NCBI GenBank assembly: GCA_021234155.1
Contig: JAJEKV010000080.1
Location: 3,271,867-3,335,866 of the forward strand
DNA from: Isoetes taiwanensis
Taxonomy: Eukaryota; Streptophyta; Lycopodiopsida; Isoetales; Isoetaceae
Direction of reading: 5' to 3'
DNA: 64,000 bases
Part shown: piece by piece, positions 1-11,310 of the stretch
Numbering within the stretch: the first letter of the stretch is position 1
Layout of the letters: every line of letters starts with the position of its first letter
Notes under the pieces: generated by a model
The model's input: the letters and a program-made list of their open reading frames with translations, nothing else
Database searches by the model: none
Told to the model about the DNA's origin: nothing
Position numbers and translations under genes: made by a program

Positions 1-1690
1 AAGCGTAGGGCTTCCACATGTTTAAAAATGCTCGGATACTTAACACTTCAATGGATAAATATTCAAGTTTCAGTCAGGTGGAAATTGATAACATTATCCT
101 TACTGATTAAATTGATATGCATGATAGTATAAAGTAGGCCATGAAACTTGAAGCTGGAATATTATACGCATTAGAAACAAATTGGTCATGCAAATAACCA
201 GTTGTTTAGTGGATTTCCACTCTCCCTGGGTACTGAACACAAATTATTTGAATTGTTTGATCGCTCCTGTTCCAACTTAAAGAATAGTAGTTTTCAAGCA
301 CAAACAACATTCAAATCTTGCCCATTGAGCTTCCAATACCATATTTAAGTGAAGAATTCATTAGTTGAATTGATAAGCTAGAAAAGTACAACTTATATAT
401 CTAAGCTACCAGACTAACTCTAACCGCCCAATCTAACCCTAACTGCACCAGGTATACCCTAACCCTAGAGATAGGTTGGCTTCTTTGATAAACACCTAGC
501 TCATATCATCATGAGGCATCCAAGTACACTAAGAAAATCATACAATAAACAATTAATGCCCAGGAACTGTAATTCAATCAGTATTTTAGCACCTCAGGTC
601 ACAATGAATGTCTTCATCCAAATCACAATGTATAAAACTGAAATAATCAGTTACAGGTAACACTAATTGTAACACTAATCTCATTGACATCAACAAATTT
701 TGAGTATACTATTTCATCTAAGGTGCACCAAAAGTACCTTAGACAAACAACACTGCCTGCAACTCCAGAACCTACAAGCTCCAAAGACATTGTAGCATAT
801 GCCTAAGGACAATAAATGAATTGTAAGGAATATGCAATAGGCCTTAGGGATGCAGGAGATAAGAACATAACACCCATCAGCGTGGGCTTAAAAAATTGGC
901 CATCAAAATTTTCAAACATCTTGGGCTTTAAGAAGTCAAAAAGAAGTAAGGAAGATATCATGGCATCAACACTGTCATGAACATAATCCTGGACCTCTGA
1001 AACCTAGATTCAATTCACCAAAACAATTAATACATTTTCTTGCTTAATTTTCAATGCCATATCTTAACATCTGAATCAATTTTCAACCCCCTCACTAGCA
1101 ATTATTGGCCCTAAATCTAAGACTTGAACTATATATGCTAAGGTCACACCAATTGAATGCCATCTAAAGGCATAAATAAAATCTTGAAATCAGATGTTTG
1201 TGTCAAATTCAGTAGCGAATATTCTGTTGTCTCTAATAATACAACCTGAAGAGCTGAAGGAAACATGATTATCCATAAGCATAAAGTGTTTATTTGGAGC
1301 AATATTGTTGTTTATCTAGTATACTTTTGAAAAAACGCAGAGAGAAAATTGATATATAGCATTGAGCAATTATGCAGACAATTGAAACAATGAAATATGC
1401 ATCAATACCTACAATTGCAAGCACATCAATTATTATTGCTCTAGAAGGGAGTTGAACGAATATGAAGGAGGTGCTTTTGAATGCCTCTCTCAAATGCTCT
1501 ACGAATTAGATGACCAATGTCCCAGAGAATCACCAAATTAAAAAATGCAGGAAACATAGGGTCCATTCTATTGTTCTGAAGTTCCAACGATAGCGGCAAT
1601 AGCACAGAGAAACCAGAACAGAAACTGCATTTTTGCTTCTATGTCTGGCTATGGCGAGCTCCAATGAATGCATGCATTCCCAACCAGTGC
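1..1690. other. Intergenic DNA, no gene recognised
   Basis: AT-rich sequence with no open frame that resembles a known protein on either strand. A few telomere-like CCCTAA words near 430-470 are too degenerate to call. I see no repeat boundary or RNA gene here. Confidence 0.5.
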
Positions 1691-2089
1691 AAGTTCGTTA
1701 AAGAGGATAACGGAATGCCGATATTAAATTTGTGCTTGCAGGAGCTGAGTTCGGCGGCCGGCAGCAACATGCTGACACTTTTGCACAGCTTCTAAGGCAG
1801 GACTTTAACTCTGCTTTAACACAAGCACCACTTGAGGAGACTGCTTGCTCTAGAACCCGACTGCTTTGGTTTAAAGATAAATGTGACAAAAGAAACCAAA
1901 ACCAAATTTAGCCTCTGCAAGTAGCGCTTCCCCCGACTCAATCTAGGACAGAGTCAAAACCCGGATTTGCCATAGCCAGATCTCGCTTACCTATTTTGAG
2001 CACAAAACTGCTCCTAAGCCTCAACAATAGGATTTAACCATGGAGGTTTTTGAGCGACACTTTGACCATGATGGCAACAGACAAAGCAC

Positions 2090-2350
2090 ATGAGTAGTAG
2101 ATTTGCCATGCCGTGTTGACCTGCCTGAATTTGAGCTCGCAATCCCCCTCTTTGCACACATCCGGATGAAACTGAACATAATAATACAATTCCCACTCTG
2201 TGAATCAAGTGCATATGGAAGAGACAATTTTGTGTTGAATCCATACATAAGGGCTAGTTTTCTGTAAGCGACTTTGATGTCGCACTTTGAAGCAGTTGGG
2301 GAAGTCTGCAATACCGTATAATCGTCCAAAGCCAGAGCAGAGGCGTCTCT
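2090..2350 (-). pseudogene. DnaJ (J-domain) gene fragment, probably broken
   Basis: Reading the minus strand, the codons from about 2345 to 2255 give a typical J-domain start (DDYTVLQTSPTAS, then DIKVAYRKLAL). This is helix I/II of the J-domain, which stimulates Hsp70 ATPase. The diagnostic HPD tripeptide follows only after a gap: FHPDVCKEGDCELKFRQVN is found around 2170-2110 in another frame. An acceptor-like pyrimidine-AG lies just before the second part, so an intron may separate the two, as in some plant J-proteins. However, the only GT donor nearby leaves the second part out of frame by one base. The rest of the protein is not visible. Identity as a J-domain is clear; function as a gene is doubtful. 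Confidence 0.7.
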
Positions 2351-2738
2351 GTGAGTGCCTTAATTTTGATGCCCTTTTTTGGGTTTTTACAATTGGATTT
2401 GGCTAAAATTTCATGCTCCAAACTGATCGAATAGGAAGATGGATATTCTTGGCTATCTAAGTTCATATGAAAAATTCCATTATCTACTGCACCTAAGACA
2501 GATGGCAAGCTCAACGGCAGGTAGAGGCTGGAAGAAATTGCTGCTCTCTATAGTCAGCTCCAGAGTGCAGGAAGCACGCAGCTTCCCAGCTCCGACTCTT
2601 GACTCTCTATAGCCAGCTTCATTGTCCAGCCAGAACCTTTCCCAGAGATCTGCCACGTGATTCCTCATATTGAGCAGGGTCAGAACTAAGCAGGGCCAGA
2701 TTGCTTGCTCTGCAAGGCCGGTTTGCTTGCAGGGCAAG

Positions 2739-2842
2739 AACGGGACGTCACCCTTTTTTTTTCGTTTATTTTTTTTCAAAGACTCGTAGCAAACGGGACG
2801 TCACCCCTTTTTTTTTCGTTTATTTTTTTTCAAAGACTCGTG
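2739..2842. repeat. Tandem duplication, unit about 53 bp
   Basis: A block starting AACGGGACGTCACCC, followed by a T-run, CGTTTATTTTTTTTC and AAAGACTCGT, occurs twice in direct orientation with only run-length differences. It sits just upstream of the GC-palindrome module at 2.86 kb. Confidence 0.85.
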
Positions 2843-2856
2843 TGCCTAGACAAAAA

Positions 2857-2950
2857 TGTTACCTTCAAACATAAAAGGAAACTGCCTTATATATACAAGA
2901 AACTTATCGCGGCGGCCTAGCGGCCGCCGCGAACGTTTCTCTTCCCCTTG
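2857..2950 (+). promoter_or_regulatory. TATA-box plus GC-palindrome module, copy 1
   Basis: The sequence has CCTTATATATA, then ACAAGAAACTTAT, then a perfect 10-bp palindrome CGCGGCGGCC/GGCCGCCGCG (2908-2931) with a 4-nt TAGC loop, then AACGTTTCTCTTCCCC. The palindrome starts about 20-25 bp after the TATA-like box, where a plant transcription start would be expected. A near-identical copy lies at 5.2 kb and a degenerate one at 8.3 kb. Whether it is a promoter or part of a repeat family is not known. Confidence 0.4.
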
Positions 2951-2955
2951 GCCGC

Positions 2956-4230
2956 TGCGAAAATGACATGGTCACAAAGCTTCGGGTGCAGCTAAATCAA
3001 ATCAGAGAAATCGTAAAACGAAGAGTTAAAGGGATCTTAGCATCATATGTTTTGTGGCCAGATATATCTATAGATGCAGCTTCCATCGCCAAAAGCTCCT
3101 TAAGGCGGCTCATCTGCAGTTAAAAAGACCAGAGAAATGGACATAGATCAAAATATTTGGCTTGAAATGCAAGCGCTTTAACCGTTTGGTCGGAAATATG
3201 AATGGGCTCAGGATTTAGACATCACATTCTGGGACAACCTTTATAAAAGTTTATTAGCTTCAACTTTACGTAAAGGTATATGATGTGGTTGAAGTAGGAA
3301 GTTGGAAAATGATATTACTTAAAATCTTGAAAATTTCTGTTGGCATTCACATCAACTACAAAAGAACATGAGTTGCATTTACGCCTTGCAAATAGTGTTT
3401 TGTTTGTATGTTGTGATTTTGCAACAATCCTATATTTGTACAGGAAACATATTTTGGTGGTAGAGGAAATGTGTTATGATGGTAGAGGAAATGTGTTATG
3501 GTGGTAGGAGAATTTTGTGTTTAACAGGTATAACATTTGGTGCTCATGAGAATTAAGAATGTCTTCTAAGAACACGTTGCAAGTTTGTTTGCACTTATAA
3601 TGTTGCTATTATTCATATTTGTTTGAGCTAGAGAGGATGTATACACCTTGAAAGCAAAGTTATATGTCAACATGTGCAACATTGGATCCATTTGTTTTGC
3701 ATTATCCTCGAAAGGAAGAGGTTGACCTCCTCTTAACTAAAGCTTTTAGGTGATTATGTAAGCTAAGAATACCGATAAATGTAATTAGATTTGGCCCTTT
3801 TCTTTAGGGCAACAGCTAGCCGCCATAGCCAATCTTCTGCAGCTAAGCTTTTTACTCTATCTAATGCCGGACCTGCATCTTTGGCATTGCGGCTCTGCTT
3901 CAAGGCCCTCAGTTATGCCGTTTCAAGGATCTTGCAGAATTTCTCGCCCTGACCATGTTGAGGATCATCTTATAAGAGCAGCAAAGCATGCATGGCCTCT
4001 GTCTATTTATTCTTTGATCCTTAATCAGATCCCATAGGATTTTTTATTTGCCTTGCTTCCATCTAGATTGAGCTTGCAGTCAGACTTCTCATACTTAGAT
4101 ATTTACCGTAATAAAGGTAGAAGGGTTTTGCTTTGTGTCTAGAACCAGGGGAGGGTATTATGATCTGCAAAGCTTTAGAGGTGTGCCCATCAGAGAAAAA
4201 AACTTCTGGTTCAACTCCTGAAACGGCAAT
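2956..4230. other. Intergenic DNA, no gene recognised
   Basis: AT-rich with no supported coding region. At about 3459-3510 the phrase TGGTAGAGGAAATGTGTTAT is repeated two to three times in tandem. A short open stretch starting with ATG at 4233 (about 49 codons to a stop near 4380) precedes the MYB exon but shows no MYB R2 residues. Confidence 0.4.
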
Positions 4231-4511
4231 GAGATGTCTAATGATGATGCAAGAGCTGGGGAATTAAATCCTCCTAAGAGTGAACCAGAAGTCCAGAGTA
4301 CAAATCAAAGTGAAGGCCCTGTTACCAATGTGGTTCCGAATCCGTCGAGCCAGAAGGGCAGGCAGTGTGTTGGCCCTGCTTGATTGTATTCGCGAGCGAG
4401 GTCATTCAGAGAGATTTCTCAGGTTTCTAACTCGATTGGAGCATTTTTTGAACAATTTGAAGCGTTTCTGAAGAGTTTCTGACGGGCTTGAATTTTTTTT
4501 CTGGATGCAGG

Positions 4512-4770
4512 AAAGAGCTACAGATTGAGATGGTTCAACCAGCTTGACCCGCGAACCAACATGCAACCTTACCGAAGAAGAGGAAGAAAGGCTGCTTGCC
4601 CCGCAGAGATTTCATGGCAGCAACAGATGGGCTCTGATTGAGAGGCTTTTCCCAGAAAGAACTGACAATGCGGTAAAAAATCACTGGCATGTGGTTATGG
4701 CGAGAAAATACAGAGAACAGGCCAAATCTGCCGGCAAAAAAAAGTATGAGATCTGCCGCAAGGGCACCAA
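4512..4770 (+). pseudogene. R2R3-MYB transcription factor exon (R3 repeat), frame-broken
   Basis: After a pyrimidine-rich acceptor (ctggatgcag) the sequence reads [20 protein letters not shown], the conserved end of R2 and start of R3. It then continues one frame over as a TEEEEERLL segment, a [20 protein letters not shown] segment and MARKYREQ. This matches the R3 DNA-binding repeat of the plant R2R3-MYB subgroup that ends in NHWHVxMARKxREQ (the MYB52/54/56/LOF-like group). The change of frame is a single missing base near 4568. An extra Ser in the FHGSNRW region and Glu for Ala/Gly in the ERLFPER region are also atypical. No R2 exon is recognisable upstream. The open frame runs on to about 4882. 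It is a decayed copy, or an intact exon with a sequence error. Confidence 0.75.
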
Positions 4771-5194
4771 ACGTTTCAATTTTCCGGCCCCTGTTGTCCA
4801 TGTTCTTGCCGTTGAGCAGAGCTTGGATCCAGCTGCCATGATGAAATCCAGCTGCAGCAAAGCGGAGTTGGATCTGCCATAGAGGGTCAAATCCCTGGAT
4901 ATTATTTGCAGTGGCGCCTGGAGCAATGCGGTTGTAGACATCTGAGCAGCAGAGATGTGCCTTGCCTGGCCACCGATTGAATACATGGAGCTCACCTACA
5001 TTCTAAAATCATCCCAAGTGCTGCTAATGCGGCCACCAAAGCGAAAAATCAGGCTGCCACAGAGGTCATAGCGGCAGAGCAAGAAACAGGGGAAAAGCCC
5101 GTGGTGCAAGAATTTTGGGTCAGTGTCTTTATTGTTTTTAGACACGTGTCAGCACCAAATAGCTGCAAACAAAATAACAGCAAATAAATACCTT

Positions 5195-5283
5195 CAAACA
5201 AAAAATGAAACTGACTTATATATGAGTGACAAGAAACTTATCGCGGCGGCCTTACGGCCGCCGCGAACGTTTCTCTTCCCCAA
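5195..5283 (+). promoter_or_regulatory. TATA-box plus GC-palindrome module, copy 2
   Basis: ACTTATATATGAGTG is followed by ACAAGAAACTTAT, the perfect palindrome CGCGGCGGCC/GGCCGCCGCG (5242-5265, loop TTAC) and AACGTTTCTCTTCCCC. It matches copy 1 at 2.9 kb almost base for base in the same orientation, while the DNA in between is unrelated. It lies just after the MYB exon, so it is not obviously the promoter of a visible gene. Confidence 0.4.
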
Positions 5284-5299
5284 CTCGTCTATGCAGGGG

Positions 5300-6690
5300 A
5301 AATTTGTGTAACTTTGGAATGGTGCCAAAGTCCTTAAAATGTGATACTTGATGTTTCTATAATATGATGAGAAGGCATTGCACAAGTAGACTATGGGGTA
5401 TCCATCTAAGAGCGTGCATGTGGATCTAGCAAAAATAGCAAAATTGCAAAAATAATGAATTGTAAAAGAGTAATTATAACATTCTAATTACCTGGATCTC
5501 AGACAAATTCATTCAAATCCAATAGGGCATGCTCATTCAAGTGCCACTTTGACAACGTCTTGTGAATGGTATTCCAAAGCATTTCAGAACTAGAAAAGCT
5601 AATCAAAAGCATTATAGAAAATACCAAAGGCATAGTGGTAGTGCACAATATTTATGAGGAGACTTGATTAATGTTACCTTGTAATATTCTTCTTGAGAAT
5701 ATGTACCATTTTAAAGCAGTCCAAGAGGACTTTATTTGGCATTACCTTCATGCGTATTTACAATACTCAGGTGTAGGATCCTCGTGATCCCCATTGTAAA
5801 CAAAATCGACATTTCACATTCCTAAAACGTAACTTTAATCTACGACTTTAGATAATTTTGCAAAAACTTTTATTGAACAGAAATCAGAACAAAGATAATA
5901 GAGATAAACTCGTTGCCTTTTTATTGGCATTCCATTAACATGCTTGATTCCACAACGTTACTTTGCACAAATTCCAAAACCATGGACCGAGATTAATCGT
6001 TACTAAGATCTGAGTCATTAACCACATTTTTCCATTACCGGTGGCTTATTGTTATGCATAGAACACCTTTGGGAAGTTGAATACTTAACTAGACTCTTCC
6101 TTCTCCTTCTTAGGCGAGCTCCTAAAAATAACCGGCTACTATTGCTACAATTCCAAAGAACAATGCAAGATTATGTGATTGGTCTCCAAGAGGCTCCTCC
6201 CGACATCGGGTTTAGTGTCGCTTGTGGATTACGATGCGACCTCACTAGCAATACCACGGGCCTAAAATTCAAAACACTAGGAAAATAAAACCAAAGCATG
6301 AGAGAGCGGACTTAATCCACAACTACTTTGAAGCCTAGTCATGACAAGATATCTCGTAGTTGAAATCATTGACACCGCAAAATGTGATGCACAAATGATG
6401 TTTGGCAATGTAGCATGTTTTCCTAAACCAGATTTGAAAAGACCGATTTCAACCAAAGCAAGGATGCATTCTCGCATAAAGATTCCAAGTAGTCACCTTT
6501 AAGAAGCACAAAATAAATCTCCCAATATTTACCTTTTGCAAGATTTGATATATTTTCAACTTCGAGCATCTCGATTACGATTAAAACCTTATATAGGGTT
6601 GCAAGTACCCTCGACCTCGAGGTCTTGCCGCTACAAATATGGTACATGTTACCGGCCCGGCCGCAAGAGCGTTGGAGTTCTTCTTCATCG
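5300..6690. other. Intergenic DNA, no gene recognised
   Basis: No protein similarity could be recognised on either strand. Open frames are short and carry no motif. No transposon termini were seen. Confidence 0.4.
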
Positions 6691-6789
6691 ATCTTTCTAT
6701 ATATCACAAATAAAAAGGAGATAACAACCATTTAGACCATATACCGAAGTTGTATGGTAGCAAAAAGTAATGTATACACACTTTTCTTG

Positions 6790-7860
6790 AGCAAGCAACT
6801 TACTCACACACCGCCTCCTATTTCGTTTCTCTAATTGAGATAACTTATAATAACGAAATCTTTGCTTCATCTTAGAATCCGGTATCCAAGTATAGCACAC
6901 CTGCAGCATTTAGGCAGCACTGAGTCAATTATTAGACCCAAGCAGTTGACCTCTAGTGCTAACTTTGGTTAAAGGATGGTTCTGGAAGATGATAAAAATA
7001 ATATTTCTTTCTTTCTGATAAGATATATGGCCAACTTCTGCTAGAAGGCCATCTGGCAACTTTATAAGAATAGGAAAAGAAAAACCAATACATCCGTTGA
7101 ATCCAGATGTGTCAGATAAAAGCTTCCTTGATATATCATCCTGCAGCAAATGATGAAACACAACAACAAATGCTAATCCTAATTAATGCTCAAAACTAAA
7201 ATAATGAAAAAAATATGGAAAAGACTAATGTTAAGCTTGAAGCTAGGAGCCACTCACGACTTGGCACAAGCCAGGACCGTGAAGTATGCAATGCATCGCG
7301 TGAAGCCGGGCCATCAAGCCCTTGGCACCCGGGACTCATTGTTGGACCAAAGGCACAAGGCCCCGAATACGAGCATAAAGTAGAAAAGGTCATATAAAAG
7401 AGCATAATTAGTGGAAATGCACCAGCAAACCTGACAGACCTCATGGTGCAGATGAGCATTCAAATGAAAATTCTCGATGGTGACATCAAGAAAAGTCTGA
7501 TGTGGCTCCATCCTCACATGAGCAATACCAGGTGCCTCCCATTGAAAACCATCTGGCTCTGCATTTCCTTCATTGTGGACAATGAAGTGAACCGTGCATC
7601 CTGCATGATCAAGTTTCAAGGTTAGAAAGAAAAGGGCCGCCGGTGTAGCTTCAGACCAACATTGTTCGGGCCTAAGTAAGCATTGATACATGGAAAATCA
7701 TCGGGCCCAAGGTAGAATTGAAGTACCTTTGTTTTATATGCAAATACATAAGTATGGCCAGACCTTCATGTTCTCAAAGTCACTATCGTGTCCGAGGCGG
7801 ATGAGCATAGTTACTTGGCTTTCCTCCCGTGGCGTAATTTGTAGCTAAAATCAGCCCCAA
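6790..7860 (-). other. Possible exons of an unrecognised minus-strand gene
   Basis: Four stretches have open frames bordered by splice-like signals on the minus strand. They are about 7765-7830 (begins TPREESQVT), about 7442-7600 (contains EPDGFQWEAPGIAHVRMEP, preceded by catgcag and followed by a GT), about 6960-7142 (contains KLLSDTSGFNGCIGFSFP, preceded by a pyrimidine-AG), and about 6800-6902 (begins VCYTWIPDSKMKQRFRYYK). Order and strand agree with one spliced gene, but the frames do not join cleanly in every case. I do not recognise the family. A gene fragment or a chance set of open frames are both possible. Confidence 0.3.
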
Positions 7861-8084
7861 ACTCAAGCCTTTATTTGGATGGGGTGATTCGGTATACCAG
7901 CCTTCAAACGATGGATATGAGCTAATTTTCTCGCGGGCAAAAGCGGGCCGTAACTTGGCTTATGAGGATCCCATGGGTGACTACCCGATGCAAACCGCAT
8001 TGAAGAGCCATTCGATTGAACATTCTTCAAAAATCTGGCAATGCTTGAAGTTCACCATTGGCGACCTCCTACATTAGTATCTGA

Positions 8085-8320
8085 GCTATGGCGGCGATGT
8101 GTGAGAGCTGATCTCGCCGGAATGGGGCAGAGGAAGTGGAGAGCAGAGCATTCGGAGGAGATTCGACGGAGGAGATTCGTTCAAAGAAGATAAGAACGAA
8201 AACGTGGCATCCCTAGGTTTTTTCTTTTTTCTTGAATTTGAAAATGCAATGGGCGCATACGTGTCAGGGCCAGGGTTGTGCTCAGCCCAAAAAAATTACC
8301 TCCTTATTTTTTAAGAACAG
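8085..8320. other. Short intergenic stretch
   Basis: Nothing recognisable beyond a purine-rich run (gcagaggaagtggagagcag and following bases) around 8125-8180. Confidence 0.4.
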
Positions 8321-8380
8321 AAAATGATACTGCTTTATATATGGAATGATACAAGAAATTTATCGTGGCAGCACAAAGTT
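8321..8380 (+). promoter_or_regulatory. TATA-box module, degenerate copy 3
   Basis: ACTGCTTTATATATGG, then ATACAAGAAATTTATCGTGG, aligns with the two modules at 2.9 and 5.2 kb, but the GC palindrome has decayed to GTGGCAGCACAAAG. Orientation is the same as for the other copies. Confidence 0.35.
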
Positions 8381-8519
8381 ATTGTCAGTTCAAAACCCAA
8401 GCATGATGGAGGGTATTTCAATATGAAATTTTATCGCGTTGTATTGAAAATGAACAGCGCATCTAATGCTATTGTATAAAATTTATTTACAATGAAATTT
8501 CATGTAGTTTCATCATAAA

Positions 8520-8885
8520 GGCTAGAACCGCAACATCCAAATCAAGTCCACATGCAATCGGACCATGCACCTCTCTTCCCCCAAACAAATGTGCTTTGAT
8601 AGAACATCCATCTTAAGCCTTTTAATCTGCATTTTCCAATATAGCTGCAGTGCATCGTTTATCCGGCCCCAATTAACATGCTTTCGCAGTATAGAATTCC
8701 AAGATATTAATATCTTCGGGCCTCTTCTAGATGGTCATGTCGAGCACATCCAACTATCATTGCTGGTTGGGGCATTTTTCGAAGAAAATACAATGCTGTG
8801 TCAAACTGTCCTTCTTCTTGACCATAAGCTGATATTATAGTTGTCCAAGCAACATCATCCATTCGGGCATCACTTGAAAAAGCTC
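8520..8885 (-). pseudogene. Pentatricopeptide-repeat (PPR) protein fragment
   Basis: On the minus strand, pieces of PLS-type PPR language appear in several frames: DDVAWTTIISAYGQ at the high-coordinate end, then MIVGCARHDHLEEARR, then HGPIACGLDLDVAVLAFMMK near 8530. PPR proteins bind organellar RNA. Stops and frame changes separate the pieces, so it is a decayed copy. It is too short and broken to assign a subfamily. Confidence 0.45.
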
Positions 8886-8889
8886 AAAA

Positions 8890-9890
8890 TCCTCTTCAAG
8901 CCGCCCTTGGACATAGTATTATTAGAAATTGGTGGTTATACCCAACTTTTGTTCAAGCAAGCATATCATTCCTAGGAATTTGTGTGTTTCTTATGCTGAT
9001 CATGTTCCATATGTATATACTCCCTGTTGCATATTTTCTATTTTTTTAACTGGATTGAGTTAACTACATGTTTGTAGAATGAATGTTTCAACTTAGACAA
9101 CATTTTTTAAACTCAAATGGGTCATAAAAAGGAGGCAGATCTTGCTTGGAGTTACTTATATGTTGTATCAACAGAAGCACATGCATCTTGTTTCTCCAAT
9201 TTAATGAGTAAGAAAATTGATACATATTTTGTTGCAGTCTCCCACTTGGACCAATATGGCGTAGCAAACAGAAGTAGGTGATCATGCTTTAAAAAATGTG
9301 ATGATCTGGGCCACATCTTATGGAGCTATAAAGGCCTGACTATCTAATCAGAATGTATATAAAAGATATTTTTGGAGAGTGTTTGTGTTCTATTTGCAGT
9401 ACTGAGTAGTACTATTTTAGGACTATCTGTATCTATGCAAAGTAGATACCTATCTGGATTGAAAAAGGAAAGATATAAAGATATCAAAGTTTGCATATCC
9501 CCTGCTTAGTAGAGCTGCAGTCAGAGTACTACATGGCAAACTTGGGCTGTAACTTATGGTAGCACCAAGTCTGGCGCTTTCAAAAAGCTAACTCAATTTT
9601 CTTGTTTCTTTGTATTATGAAAACCACAAATGTCAGCAACTCTAATATGTAAAGCTAATTGGAATACCATCCAATTAGATCAGACAATAAATAGAATAAT
9701 TCTAGATTGCTTCAATGTTTTATGTCTAGCAGGGAAGTTCTTGATAATCATTTCTTTATAACCATTATAATAGTTGTTCCTACAAGCCGGATACCCCTTT
9801 CAGATACAGATCGCAAAATTATTGCTGAATAGTAGCAAGCAATTAACAACATACAATGTCAACGCTCAAAGGACTTTTTCCTTTACCTTA
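8890..9890. other. Intergenic DNA with one dispersed repeat
   Basis: No gene recognised. Positions 9487-9545 (AAGTTTGCATATCCCCTGCT and onward) match 23414-23472 at most positions, with differences that are largely transitions, so this is a short dispersed repeat. Confidence 0.45.
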
Positions 9891-9896
9891 TTTGCA

Positions 9897-10106
9897 GATC
9901 TCCATCATCAAATCGATAAGGTATGTTCCAGCCTAAAGGTCCAAAGCTTCCGCGCTCCTGAACAACAGCATCAAAGAAACATAGCCCAAACAGGAGATTC
10001 TTGAGCACTTCTGGTTGCCCGGAGCTCTCAAAGAAGTCTTCACTTGAAAGAGGATCATATTAGCCCGTACCCCTTTTGGACGTTCATTCATCATCTGTAC
10101 TCCATT
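9897..10106 (-). pseudogene. Dynein heavy chain exon (C-terminal region), frame-broken
   Basis: The minus strand has an acceptor (tttatttcag) at 10107, then NGVQMMNERPKGVRANM, which matches the conserved NGVKMTNEPPKGLRAN of dynein heavy chains. After a small deletion with a frame change it continues EDFFESSGQPEVLKNLLFGL, then CFFDAVVQERGSFGPLGWNI and PYRFDDGDLQIR. It ends at a donor (AAG|GTAAAG). In the family this block lies in the C-terminal part of the motor. The microtubule motor itself acts in cilia or in cytoplasmic transport. No neighbouring dynein exons were found within several kb, so it is an isolated fragment. The lost residues between RANM and EDFFE make it non-functional unless the sequence is wrong there. 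Confidence 0.85.
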
Positions 10107-10109
10107 CTG

Positions 10110-11300
10110 AAATAAACAAATTGCTCTATCAGAGACAAAATTCTTACAGATGGGACGAAGTACCCCATGTATCTCCTCTACCTATTATGTTTTTAGGTAA
10201 CTAATTGAGATCTCCTCTACCTGTTATGTTCTAGGAAACTAATTGAGATGGAGGACGAAGAAATCCAAAACAACCCATAGAAGAATATGCTTTAGCTATC
10301 TTTTTTGTAGGCAGTATATTCTAAAACTAGAACTATCCATACATATGGGGTGCCGATGCATTCTTAAAAGTGGACCAGAAACATTAAAAATTTGGGGCAG
10401 GTACCATGTATAGAAATACGCATTGTGACAATGAATTTCAGAGTAGCGCTCGTGTGCCTGTTATGAAAACCATAACACATTAAGACATAAAGAATATGAC
10501 CGTCTACACAATTCTGGGCATGCTTTTACAACATCTAGCGGGCAGGCAATGAGAGTCCATTCACAGCCCATCTGACATGCAATCCAGCATAATCATTAAT
10601 CCCTTGATCATTTATACTGCTTTCACCTATAATTTCCTCATCCTGCCATTGTGTCACACATGTTCCATGTGTGATGTAATAGACAATCAGCTAATGGTAT
10701 GCAACATTGAATGGCAGAGACTTCCATGGAACAACAAACTAAAAGAGTTATACCTCTATATAATGGAGGTGGTACTGATAATGTGAAGAATTATAGGACC
10801 GGGTGCTTCATACTGGAGTCTTAAGCAACATTTTCACAAAAGAAAAGACCCGAATCCTAAAGATCTGCCTTTGCAAGCTCTACAATACCTGATGAAATGA
10901 GAAGAATATGTAGCATTATAACAGGGGGTTAACTTTTGATATTTTATACGCTTTTCTATATGGTTTTTCTATGATTTTGTTGCTGTATTCGGGTGTGCAT
11001 ACTAAATAGTATTTCTAGAGTGCATCAATTTTTAACCGTTGATTTGCGAGATTGTTGTTTCTCTTTTGATTTCCACCCTTAAAAAAAATCTAAAGCTACA
11101 AAAACTTTAGGGCTACAAAAACTTTAGGGCTTTAGGGTTTGTTTAGGCCGTGCTCTTGAGTGATAGGAAGGATGATGAAGTTGAGGATTTTATGGGGGAC
11201 TTGGATTAAGCTAGAGCTTGGATTATAGGCCGCAGTAAAAGTTTTGCAACACAATTCGAGACGCGTGACCCTTCAGGCTTGAGGATTTTGCGGCCGGATC
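10110..11300. other. Intergenic DNA, no gene recognised
   Basis: No supported coding region or repeat boundary. A short direct repeat (AACTAATTGAGATCTCCTCT-like) occurs near 10200-10250. GCTACAAAAACTTTAGGGC is repeated at about 11093-11130. Confidence 0.4.
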
Positions 11301-11310
11301 TGGGAGCTCT

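Noticed and set aside
425-475. CCCTAA-type words suggesting an interstitial telomere
   Set aside because: Only three or four separated, imperfect words; no uninterrupted tandem array.
2908-2945. Helitron 3' end (GC hairpin followed by CTRR)
   Set aside because: The palindrome at 2.9 and 5.2 kb is not followed by CTRR at the usual distance on either strand.
10840-10905. Plus-strand DLPLQALQYL resembling a dynein segment
   Set aside because: It is on the opposite strand from the dynein exon, ends in a stop after a few codons and lacks any neighbouring conserved residues.
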